A DNA stretch of 64,000 bases, from positions 264,895,925 to 264,959,924 of the forward strand of contig NC_081415.1 of assembly GCF_030272615.1 (NCBI RefSeq), given 5' to 3'. Made by a program: the position numbers and the translations under genes. This DNA is from Cryptomeria japonica (Eukaryota; Streptophyta; Pinopsida; Cupressales; Cupressaceae). Positions 55,401 through 64,000 of the stretch are shown here, one piece after another. Every line of letters starts with the position of its first letter. The stretch's first letter is position 1. The notes below the pieces were generated by a model, which ran no database searches, was not told where the DNA came from, and saw only the letters and a program-made list of their open reading frames with translations.

Positions 55401-56002
55401 AGGATGATGAGCAAGCAGTGGTATGCCCCCTCGAGAGAACATGTGGGTTCAAAGAACACGGGTGTGCTCTCAAAAGGAATTAGAAGAATAAGCGATGAAA
55501 GGATTAAGATTATGAAAGAGGGAAGTAGGATGAGTTAGACTATTGTGAATGAAATGAGACAAAGAAATGATAAATGGATTGGATTTCTTGTTGAGCAAGT
55601 ATAGAGAGAAAATCTAGATTTAATATTGCCATGGATAGTCTACACCACTAATTATAAGAACTAGGATGATATAAAGATATGAGGCATGGACTGATGCTCA
55701 GTCAAATAGGAATGCTTTGCACACAATCATGCAAGTGTTGATAAACACTAATGCAGGGTTTCCGATTCGTACAAGGAAGACCTTCAAACACACCATGCCA
55801 TGAAAACTATGCCCCATTATCCACCAGCCAAGACATACCAAGATATAGGATGATCAAGGCAGTCCTGAAGAAGTATAGTCCTGGGACACCAGATGGAAAC
55901 AAAGAGAAAAGCTCAAATATGAAAACCATATGCATATGACCAACTGATATCTCTTGCCAAGAGTAGGACATGGATTTGGATAAACTACCGGACTAGGGAA
56001 GG
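55401..56002 (-). other. Noncoding interior of element I
   Basis: No frame longer than about 60 codons and none with a domain. On minus this follows the primer site, where gag would begin in an autonomous element. Confidence 0.7.
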
Positions 56003-56003
56003 A

Positions 56004-56023
56004 GGCATCCCACCGGGCATGCC
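56004..56023 (-). promoter_or_regulatory. Primer-binding site of element I
   Basis: On minus TGGCATGCCCGGTGGGATGC, four bases (TTTT) after the 5' LTR end. Similar to the primer site of element D (TGGCACGCCCGATGGAACCT). Confidence 0.8.
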
Positions 56024-56027
56024 AAAA

Positions 56028-56979
56028 TGAAGAGGAGAAAATGGATTAGAAGGTCAAATAATCAAAACATAATGAAATAAACATGAAAAATGCTAAAAAC
56101 ATCAAAGAATAACCATTTTACCTTGCTATTTTACCTTCTCCTTCATATTGAGCTTGATGAAGTGAAGGCACCCCTTGATGATGCTCCACTTGATGTGCTC
56201 CTTTGATTGCTTGATGTGGAATTCTCTCCTTTGCTCAACAAGACTAATGAATTATTGGATTGGATTTAAAGATTAAGGATGGATGGATTTAATTAGAGAG
56301 AGAGAGAGAGGGAGAGAGAGAGAGAGAGAGTAGCATGAGGATGCAATGAGAAGTGGATCTATTTGTGAGGAGAATAAGCTCCAATTTATAGATTGGAGGA
56401 GGCCAATGAAGGGCCAAGATTGATTTGATCATGAAGGGTTGAGATTGATTTGAGATAGAAGGCATGGATCAAGGGTGCCTTGGGAAAATAAACAGAAATA
56501 TAAAATTCCTTTGAAAAAAGGGGGGAGAAATTTGAATTTCAAACTTGAAAAATTTAAAATTCCAAAATAAGGATGCATTCAGGGATTCAAAGAAATTTGA
56601 ATTTCTTTGAGAGACTCAATGTTGATGTGACATGAGTGGGAATTAAAAAATTGGAGAATAATGATAAGCATGATTATGAGAGATTCAAGAAGGATTAATT
56701 AGGCTAAGTGGGATTAGGAAAAGTGATTTGTAGGAATCACATGACTAGGTTAATTAATTAGAATTAATTAACTGAGTGGATTAAGAGGAAATAATTATTG
56801 GAGGGGACTTTAGAAGAATAGGGGAATAATTAATTTATTTGATAAATTAATTATTGAACTATAGTGACAGGATTAATTAGATTTAATTGATTCTGAGAGG
56901 AATAAGGATAACATAATTAAAGTCAATTAATTATGTTGATAGGCTTAAATTAATTAAATATTAATTTTAGGTGTCTACA
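56028..56979 (-). mobile_element. 5' LTR of element I
   Basis: On + starts TGAAGAGGAGAAAATGG and ends TTAGGTGTCTACA. A longer GA repeat (56295-56330) sits where the other LTR has a shorter one. On minus, CTATAAATTGGAGC near 56395 is TATA-like; the 3' copy has a changed version (TAAAAATTGG). Confidence 0.93.
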
Positions 56980-56984
56980 CCCTC

Positions 56985-58213
56985 TTTACACTTGTTGCAA
57001 GATATCTTTTCAACTATCTTATTCTTGCTTAAAGAGTATTGCCTCTTTGGCTTGGATTTATGAACATTGTTGCCTAAAGGATATCTCCTTAGTGTTGAAG
57101 ATTAGGTATCCTTGTCTTTAAGCTTCCTTAAGACATCAACATAGGGATATGTTGACATATTAAGGTGGGAGTGGGGGTGGGGGTACCCATATCACTCCCT
57201 TTGTATCATATTGTATCATATTGTACCATATCTTTGCATGTCTTAAAATGGGTATTCATCCTCGAAACAAGAGAAAACAAACTCTTATATGAGATGCTTC
57301 ACGCCCAAAACCAGATGCATCATTGATATATGTCTTAAGCAAGGTTACACATCATGAAAACCAGAGAAAACAAACTTTTACATAAGATGTCCTTGGAACT
57401 AGGCATGTATCTATCTTAAATAGGTTTACACATTCTCAAAATAGAGCAAACAAACTCTTAAGTGAGATGTTCCTAAAACCATATATTTTCTCCTTCACAT
57501 GTACACATTAACCCCTTGGCATGTACACATTTTCCCCTTGGAATTTACACATCCACCCCTTAGAATTTTTCATTTACATTACATGTCTTAAACAGGTTGA
57601 CACGTGCTTGAAACCAGAGGAAACAAACTCTTATACATGGTGTTATATACTTGAAACCAGACGTCACTTGCAAACACACACAAGGATGATTGGAGCTAGA
57701 AAAAAACAACTAGACTATTCCTATTCTCCTCCCCAACATGGATCACCTAGAAAAACACATCTAGGGGCAAGTATCTGTGTCTTATGTCATTCTTCTTCTC
57801 ATGGATTTCCTAGAAAAATATATCTATGTTGTGCATCCATGCTCTCTCTTTCCTTCTTCTCATGAGCTCATATCTGAGTTATTTGTAGTTCATGAATGAT
57901 GCATGCTTTTATCTTTTATGTGATCATTGTATTCTTGATATGGCATTTTTCAAGAATGATATTAGTTGTTGAGATATTTTAATATCAAGGTCTCTTTAGC
58001 TAGTTGACTTGAGATCTTGCTTTTGGTTCTTAGCTTTTGTGTCTTGTGTGTCTTTTTGTCTTTCGTATTTTTGAGTGAGATAAGTTTCTAAGATTAGGGG
58101 CTTGGTTCCTCGAAATTAGTGATGTCCTATACTTCTTGTGATTTTTCTCCTCATTGATTTATCCCTCTTTCATCTAATTTACCATTAAAGCATTTGCATA
58201 GGGTCATACTCCC
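56985..58213 (+). other. Repeat-rich 3' region of element H
   Basis: No gene. Contents: an internal purine tract after ATGTTGACATATTAAGG (57149-57183, including GTGGGAGTGGGGGTGGGGG), a degenerate ~85-bp repeat (57265-57650), a three-fold CATGTACACATT..CCCCTTGG repeat (57497-57563), and a block near 57950-58020 matching the 3' region of element C. A 114-codon frame (57521-57865) runs through these repeats and shows no domain. Confidence 0.6.
57265..57650. repeat. Degenerate ~85-bp repeat
   Basis: The core AAACCAGAGAAAACAAACT.TTA..TGAGATG appears near 57268, 57355, 57437 and 57606; spacings are about 87, 82 and 169 bp. Each core follows a TTAAA.AGGTT(T/A)ACAC phrase. Divergence between copies is high. 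Confidence 0.72.
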
Positions 58214-58231
58214 ACTAAAGTAGGGGCTAAA
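58214..58231 (+). promoter_or_regulatory. Polypurine tract of element H
   Basis: CTAAAGTAGGGGCTAAA directly before the 3' LTR; the counterpart of CTAAAGTGGGGGATAAA in element C. Confidence 0.72.
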
Positions 58232-59422
58232 TATAGCATCATAAATTGTGCTCCCTTATAATTTGGTCTACATTTGGGGCCCTCGCCTTAGTGTGTGTAC
58301 CCCAATGCTTAAATAGGACCTAATTATGCTTATATCATGCAAAGCAAGCCTTATTTTAACCTTACACCTTGCATGGCTCTTTTGTCCTAGTCCTAAAATG
58401 GAGTAGGACCAAGGCATGGTGCCATGGTCCTCATTGGGACCAGGGTGTGGTGCCTTGGTCCTCATAAATAGGATCCCAATTTGGCTCCTCACAACAATCA
58501 TAATGAATTGGAGGGAATGTGATCTCCATGTCGGCCCTTGTTAAAAATTAACATGTTTTTTTCAATAGGAAAGTATAAAAGGAGATCCACTCCTCTCATT
58601 TCATCATCAAGGGAGAATCATAAGGTGTCCAATCAATCTATATTCAAGCAATCTATCATTTAAGCATTGAAGAATTCACCATCAATCATTTCTCGAGATC
58701 TTCAAGGCAACATATTCTTCATTTATTAAATGTAGAGAAACATTACATCATTCATATGCAAGCATGTGTGTATGATTAGGGTTTTGTCATGTTCATGCCA
58801 TTTCATGCAACATATGTGATTACATTAAAGAAGCAAGGCATCAATTTCTATCATTGCAGATCTGAGGTATATCCTTTCATTATTTATTTCAATATTTGCA
58901 ATATTTCAATCATGGTTAATTCCTAATCCAGGGTTTGACTTAGGAAAACCCCTATTCCCAACCTATTTCCCCTTCTTCCTATGTAGGAAATAGGTACAGA
59001 GTTGTGATCTTCAAAATAAGCATTATTTACAGTGACAAATCAATCCCCCTTTGGTGTGCAAAAATTTCAGAGGACCACGATGACCACCACCACAGTCCTG
59101 ACATTTTAGGAGCTCCTTTAGGGATCAGATTGCAGTCTGCTTATATTTCTCAAATCCAGGTTTGTGGCTCAATCTGACGACTATAGCTCACTGTTTCTAT
59201 GTTATCATTCTCATTTCTAGCACTTTACCCTAATTTCATCAATTCAACTTACAAAAGAGGTTAAACAAATTCATCCCTTTAATCCAATTAGTATTCAGTC
59301 ATATTCCTTGTTGGTTTGTTACTGAATCCATTGGATTTTAACCCTTTTGAATGTAATTGGCCCCTAAGTAAAAATTAGTGGTTTTACTACATCTTGTAGT
59401 GGAAACCCTAATTTTCACCACA
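58232..59422 (+). mobile_element. 3' LTR of Gypsy element H
   Basis: Starts TATAGCATCATAAATTG (the usual TG is TA) and ends TTTTCACCACA. TATAAAAGG lies at 58574. Colinear with 51600-52789. Confidence 0.9.
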
Positions 59423-59759
59423 TTATAGTTATTTGTCATAAATAAGAAGAAAATTGAATATTTGAAGATGCTTTTATGTTGGGTGAAAGGAAAAAATGAC
59501 CACTAGACATAAATGATTGGCTAGAGAGTTCAAGTCACATGACTGGCTCAATAGGAGTAGGGTTTAGGCCAAAACATTTGACAAGAGATAAGAAGGATTT
59601 GACTCTAAGGGATCACACACCCCCCTTTTTTTTTTTCTTGGCTATTTGATAAGAGATGAGAAGGCTTTGACTACGTGGGATCAGACTCTTTATTTTTTTG
59701 ATTTATTTCTTGGTTATTTCAAGGACACTTACTTTACTTTGTTTCCAGTTTTTGGTTTG
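59423..59759. other. Spacer with a short tandem duplication
   Basis: No gene. A duplicated phrase, ACAAGAGATAAGAAGGATTT and ATAAGAGATGAGAAGGCTTT (59579 and 59648), is followed each time by a GGGATCA.AC stretch and a poly-T run, giving an imperfect repeat of about 70-80 bp. Confidence 0.5.
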
Positions 59760-62096
59760 AATGTAGAACCAATTATTCATAATTGGGTGTTATTTTTATG
59801 CATAGACATTTAGATCCAAGACCACAATAGATCTCATGACTATGCAAGTCTACTAGGAGAGAAGCTGCATAATGCACTTTATCAATTCAGGGCTGGTCCC
59901 TCTATACACTTCAAATATTACTCAATCCTAATGCATATCCTCTTGTTCAATGACCTCAAGATCTAGCATCAAGACCTCAGAGTTAGATCCATGGTAGAAT
60001 GAAAATATCTCCCTATCCAAGAGTGGACATATTTATTTGACATGCATTATTGGTAGTCCAACTATATTGTATTTGAAAATTATTTTGTTAGAAAGATGAT
60101 GGCCTATTGCAAGATAGTGTGCCATGGGGTCTGAGTGAGAAAGCAAGAAATTTTCTCAAACCAAAGGACCCTGACTTGGAGAAGGGAATAGACCACAACT
60201 GGGGGTCCTAGTTCTAATTTAAGGGTCATACAAATATTAGGGTTTTTGGAAGCCCTATTACACAAAGGCACCTTCCAATCGTTGTTCTTGATAGAGTTAC
60301 CTTTTGGAGAATATGCATCAATTTTATGAAGTAGATAAGTTTGTTATTTGAGGTGCTCACAAGAAGGGATATTTTCTCCCTTCTCAGGTTCAAGTAGGAG
60401 GGTTCCACTTTACAAACAAGAAGGCATTTTACCTTATATTCTATGTTTGGTAAGTATGGTCTCCCTTTTGCAAAGCATAGGTTTTACGATTCTGAATGGT
60501 TAATAAGAGGGATTACAAAGGGGAAATGCCCTAACCATGAGTGGAATGAGGATGAGGGCTTACTTAGGATTGTATCTAATTATCAAGGAGTCCTTAAGCA
60601 AAAGGAAAGGTGGTACAAGATAATATATTATAAAAATTTGAAGAAGAAGAATGACAACTCCTACATTCCTCATTGGGAGAAGATTTTAATTCATGAGGTA
60701 AACATGAAGGCAATCCTTTGTGCCTATAGGGATGTTTATAAAATGCCTTTGCCTCATGAAAAAACTAGAGCACAAATGTAACCTAAATGGCCTAGTTCCC
60801 CTCATGTTGAAGTGGGATCATAATCACCTTCTTCCATTAGCTCTCCAATTAGACCAGCCTCCCCACAACATAGCCCTAATCATCCACCACTCCCACCAAT
60901 TTTTGAGGCACTTATTTCCATTTCCCCCTTAGTTTCACAACCTCCCCCTAAGATTATAGTTCCCCCTCCAAGGTCGATCATTGACTCATCTTCCATGAGT
61001 TCCATGTTAGCTCCTTCCTCTTCAGGTTCACAACCACTCATTATCCTTAAGATTTCAATGACTGTTACACCTCAGCATACTTTGCCTCTTGGTCAGGATA
61101 TCCTAGTTGAATCCTATGAGGGATATAATCCTCAAGTAGAGAAACTGATGCCATCCCATAGATCTGATTCAAGATGGGTGTACTTATTGAAGATCCTTCT
61201 CTTGAAAGGGCTCTCATTGCATTCAGGCTAAGAGGAGACATCATGGAAGATGTAAGGCTCACAACTTGTGAGGACATCATGAGTGATAATTTTTTTATTT
61301 AAACCAAAGAATTAAAACAATTCTTGCTTAAGAGTATTGTAGACTAGATTCAGAAAGAAAGAGCCATACAACTTAAGACCCTTAATGAAGGAGAAAAGCT
61401 AAGATTGAAGGATGAAATTTTGTAGTATGCTAGCGAAAAATCAGAGAACATGGCCCCCAAGATGGGAAGACATATTGTTAAGTAGAGTGGAGTCCTACTT
61501 CTAAAGGGATAGGATATTTCATCAACTGTTAATTTTTATAGTTTGAGGAGAAGGCATGACATTGATCTTGATTAGACCCTAAGTAGGCTAGGAGCTTATT
61601 CTTTGGCTTTGCCTTTGATGACAAATTGGATGTATTGGTCATTTAGTGTCTATAACCGACCACTCAAAAGCCCTCAATGGTATAACATTAGGATGAACTA
61701 TATGGATAATTATTTTCGAAGAGAGTTTCAGACACCATAGCCATGAAAGCCACAAATATGATAATGAATTATGTAAGATTTGCACATAAGGTGTCTAGGA
61801 GGGTTGAAGAATAAATGAGATCCTTAAAGATAGAGTTAAGAAACTAGAAGGGTGGTTATAGTCTACACCTTCTCAATATTTACCATCTCTAAGGCATAAG
61901 ACTTTTGAAAAAGCATTAGGTTTAAGGAATGGCCTAGCTATGGAAAGAGTAGAAAATTAAAGGATGAAGCAAGAGATTGATCAGCAATATAAATATGTAA
62001 AGGGAGTAGAGATCAAGGTTGTAACTGAGCTAATTGAGACTCTTTTAGAGTCTAGATTTGGTCTTATTCTTGGTCATACAAAAGTGGCATGGGATG
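59760..62096 (+). pseudogene. Remnant of a long 3' ORF like that of element D (J)
   Basis: The frame begins near NHNWVLFLCID and includes EKLHNALYQFRAGPSIHFKY, LPIQEWTYLFDMHYW and an open 112-codon part (60443-60781: MFGKYGLPFAKHRFYDSEWL, HEWNEDEGLLRIVSNYQGVL, YIPHWEKILIHEVNMKAILC). A Pro/Ser-rich stretch (60830-61080) follows, then a helical, charged part (KELKQFLLKSIVD, LNEGEKLRLKDEIL, IDQQYKYVKGVEIK). The order globular part, Pro-rich part, coiled coil is the order in D's 25371-29366 ORF, and the position before an LTR would fit. Sequence similarity to D's ORF is low by eye, so shared origin is inference. Copia K cuts its right end. Confidence 0.5.
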
Positions 62097-63651
62097 TGTT
62101 GCCATTTTGCAATTAAGTTGTCATTGATGTCAACCGGCATGATGGATATTCACATGATGGATATAAGCAGAAATGATGAAGGCTTACCGGTAAGGCATAA
62201 ACTGGTTTGAAGGATAGATGCTTGTTTATGATAAAGAGGTAGAATGTTAAAGATGTCTCAAACCACTGGAGGCAAAGGTGGGTTATCGGTATAGTGTACT
62301 ACCAGTTAGCTAAAGAAGAAGGTATTACCAGTTAAGGTGTGTACCAGTATGAGTTTGTTGAACAATTAAGTCTGAACTGACTGTGTGTCGATGAGAAAAG
62401 TGATTGACCACAGTGATGTCATGTGAAGCCAAGGTGGCAGATAAGCAGAGGTTGGTAAAACCATCATCGGCACGGTTGGTGAAACTATTTGTCGATATAA
62501 ATGAAACAACCACAAATCATGGGATTGTATCTGACCGTTGCGACTCGAGGAAGAAACAATGATAGAGAAAGATCAGGGAGTAGTTGGCAACTGAATCAAT
62601 GCAAGGGAAATCTAATTCAGGAAGACCTCAAAAAGGAAACAGCTGAAGCATATTATGGAACAACAGATTTTAAGGCAGAAGGTCTTCTTCGAGATTGCTA
62701 TTTTCAGCAAATGAGCGTTGGACAATGGAAACTATGTACAGATGCATCCTTAAAGGATAAGTGATCAATCCAAGACAAGCTGGATCAGATCTCATCAATA
62801 TTATGTTGAGAAGAGGAAACCCTTACCGCTCTGAAGTTTGAATTACTTTCTGGCAGGAAATCATTGTATAAGAGATGAGAGCTCAAGACAAAACGTGTTG
62901 ATGTTATGGAGAAGAAGAAGAGAAGAGAGTGAGTTAGTAAAGAGAGTAATTGCTAACCTTAGAAATTATTCTAATAAAGTTGCAGTATATGTGAGCGGGC
63001 ATACCGGTGAGAGGATTCTACCAACATATATATAGTAGTGCATTTGAGCCTAACCGGTGAGGTGGCAGAGCAGGCAACATCCAAGAGTAACACAGTGTGT
63101 TGAGAGACTCTGTGAGAGAGGGATAGAAAGATAACAGAGGCCAAGAGTCAAAAATAGAAATCTCACAACCAATAGTGTGAGATTTAGTGGAGGAGAAAAG
63201 ACTGTCAACCGACAATGAGTTATTTGATTAAAGGGTTGCAGAATTCATTTGCAACAAGAAGCCTTAATTATGTTCAAATAGTATTTCAATATACATCACC
63301 AAGTTGAAGCTTGGTGCAGGGATTGGTGCCCTAAAAGTGTAGGGGTTGGTGCTCATTGGGTTGATGCCCTAGATCTTTGTAAGTCAGTATTTTACCAGTG
63401 AGCCTGGATTGGAGCAGTAGTCTCTAGCAGCTATTCTCACCGAGGTTTTTCACACATTGGGTTCTCCTCGTAAATATGGTGTTGTGGATTATATTTGTGT
63501 GAATGATCTCTTTGGATTTCTTTCTTGATCTATCGGTTTGATTGATTAGTGTTTACATGAATAGTTGATATTCTAAAGTTTATCTTAAAAGTAAGAAAGG
63601 TTGGAAACCACTAATTCACCCCCCCCCTCTCAGTGGCACTTGTGTTCAACA
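62097..63651 (+). mobile_element. 5' LTR of Copia element K
   Basis: 1,555 bp, starting TGTTGCCATTTTGC and ending TGTGTTCAACA. It shows the shared blocks: CACCGAGGTTTTTCACAC (63439-63456), CGTAAATATGGTGTTGTGG (following) and AATTCACCCC...CTCTCAGTGG (63613-63637). CATATATATAGTAG near 63022 is a TATA candidate. The ACCGGT/ACCGGTA phrase recurs many times in the first 250 bp and near 63000. Its TSD partner lies beyond the window. Confidence 0.85.
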
Positions 63652-63653
63652 AT

Positions 63654-63665
63654 TGGTATCAGATA
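63654..63665 (+). promoter_or_regulatory. Primer-binding site of Copia element K
   Basis: TGGTATCAGATA, two bases (AT) after the LTR; the first ten bases equal the standard initiator-Met primer site. Confidence 0.88.
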
Positions 63666-63717
63666 TTAAGTTCCCGGCTATCTTTAAACCTTGGGTAGAT
63701 TCTGGACTTTGAACACA

Positions 63718-64000
63718 ATGCCAAGAAATGACTCTGCTTCCTCCAAAGGCCCCATGTTTGATGGATCTAACTATGAATTATGGAGCAAGAGAATGGAGAC
63801 CTATATTTCCTCCATGGGTTTTGATGTGTGGATGTCTATGCTATCCCTAGTGTTCCTCCCACTAATTCGGATGCCAAAAGGGAGTATGAGAACAATGTCG
63901 AGGCCAAACATGCTATCTTGAGCGGGATGTCTAATAATGAGTTTGTCAAAGTCATGCACTATGTATCAGCCAAGGAGACTTGGGATAAACTGCAGAGGTT
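63718..64000 (+). pseudogene. Copia gag, N-terminal part (element K), running off the window
   Basis: ATG at 63718 opens MPRNDSASSKGPMFDGSNYE, then LWSKRMETYISSMGFDVW: the (M)FDG.NY..W..RM..Y opening of plant Copia gag (DUF4219/UBN2 type). Near 63831 the frame must shift by one base to continue as AIPSVPPTNSDAKREYENN, AILSGMSNNEFVKVMHY and SAKETWDKLQ, a normal UBN2 continuation. No other stop is seen, so this is the least decayed coding region in the window. The remainder lies to the right. Confidence 0.87.

Larger units (their letters stand above)
54221..56979 (-). mobile_element. Non-autonomous LTR element (element I) with exact CCCTC TSD
   Basis: 2,759 bp: LTRs of 956 and 952 bp and only 851 bp between them. 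CCCTC flanks both ends (54216-54220, 56980-56984). Read on minus: 5' LTR TGTAGACACCTAAAATTAAT...CCTCTTCA, primer site TGGCATGCCCGGTGGGATGC, an interior with no coding capacity, polypurine tract AAAAAGGGGAAAAA, and 3' LTR. LTR start and primer-site type link it to the Gypsy families here; it must have moved with enzymes supplied by another element. Size and gene-free interior recall TRIM-like elements, but the LTRs are longer than usual for TRIMs. Confidence 0.93.
51600..59422 (+). mobile_element. Gypsy element H with two LTRs, internally deleted and carrying element I
   Basis: LTRs of 1,190 and 1,191 bp bound a 5.4-kb interior, of which 2.76 kb is the inserted element I. The remaining interior has a primer site, one repeat-bearing ORF, a repeat-rich 3' region and a polypurine tract, but no protease, RT or integrase, so H is itself a deleted or non-autonomous copy. 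It belongs with element C: same primer-site motif, same N-terminal ORF, similar polypurine tract and LTR start. Flanks GTTAG (left) and TTATA (right) are not a matching TSD. Confidence 0.82.

Noticed and set aside
57265-57650. CRISPR-like array
   Set aside because: Units are degenerate, spacing is irregular and the sequence is plant retrotransposon DNA; no direct repeat with uniform spacers.

Overview
This window looks like intergenic DNA from a plant with a very large genome. It is AT-rich, I recognise no intact single-copy host gene, and almost every interpretable segment is part of an LTR retrotransposon, often inserted inside another. Ty1/Copia elements with an initiator-Met tRNA primer site (TGGTATCAGAGC) and several long Ty3/Gypsy families occur with solo LTRs and heavy decay. 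The density and age of the nesting suggest a gymnosperm, probably a conifer. That is inference; no gene here fixes the taxon.

Layout (my labels). A (about 460-5637): 3' part of a Gypsy element on + (integrase, 3' noncoding region with an 880-bp tandem duplication, polypurine tract, 3' LTR), carrying a solo Copia LTR; it sits against a LINE-type RNase H remnant (5638-6010). B (7830-14922): a full-length but dead Copia on the minus strand. C (14923-16502 and 30525-33661): an old Gypsy split by D. D (16503-30524): a 14.0-kb full-length Gypsy with an exact GGTAG target-site duplication (TSD); order gag, protease, extra RNase H, RT, RNase H, integrase, antisense ORF, long coiled-coil ORF. E (33662 to about 36435): 5' part of a second type of Gypsy. 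F (about 36430-40383, minus): 5' part of a Copia-type element with a coiled-coil, triple-zinc-knuckle protein. G (43359-49651): Gypsy pol broken by several solo LTRs. H (51600-59422): a Gypsy with both LTRs, into which I (54221-56979), a small non-autonomous LTR element with an exact CCCTC TSD, has inserted. J (about 59760-62096): remnant of an ORF like D's 3' ORF. K (62097-64000): 5' LTR, primer site and gag start of a Copia element running off the right edge.

The nesting gives an order of events: D is younger than C, B is younger than its flank (probably C's 5' LTR), I is younger than H, and the solo LTRs are younger than A and G. At three solo LTRs (709-1674, 44706-45834, 47862-48403) the flanking 5-bp repeats match exactly and the interrupted pol frame is continuous on the two sides, so these boundaries are well supported.

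The points most worth a second look are the RNase H-like domain placed before the RT in two separate Gypsy elements (D and G), the antisense reading frame with an acidic tail after D's integrase, the ~1,330-codon coiled-coil ORF in the env position of D with a relative in J, the non-autonomous element I, and a protein repeat with RDEAL/EDDI motifs shared by C and H. All coding regions are pseudogenes; most stops I checked in D fit C-to-T or G-to-A changes.
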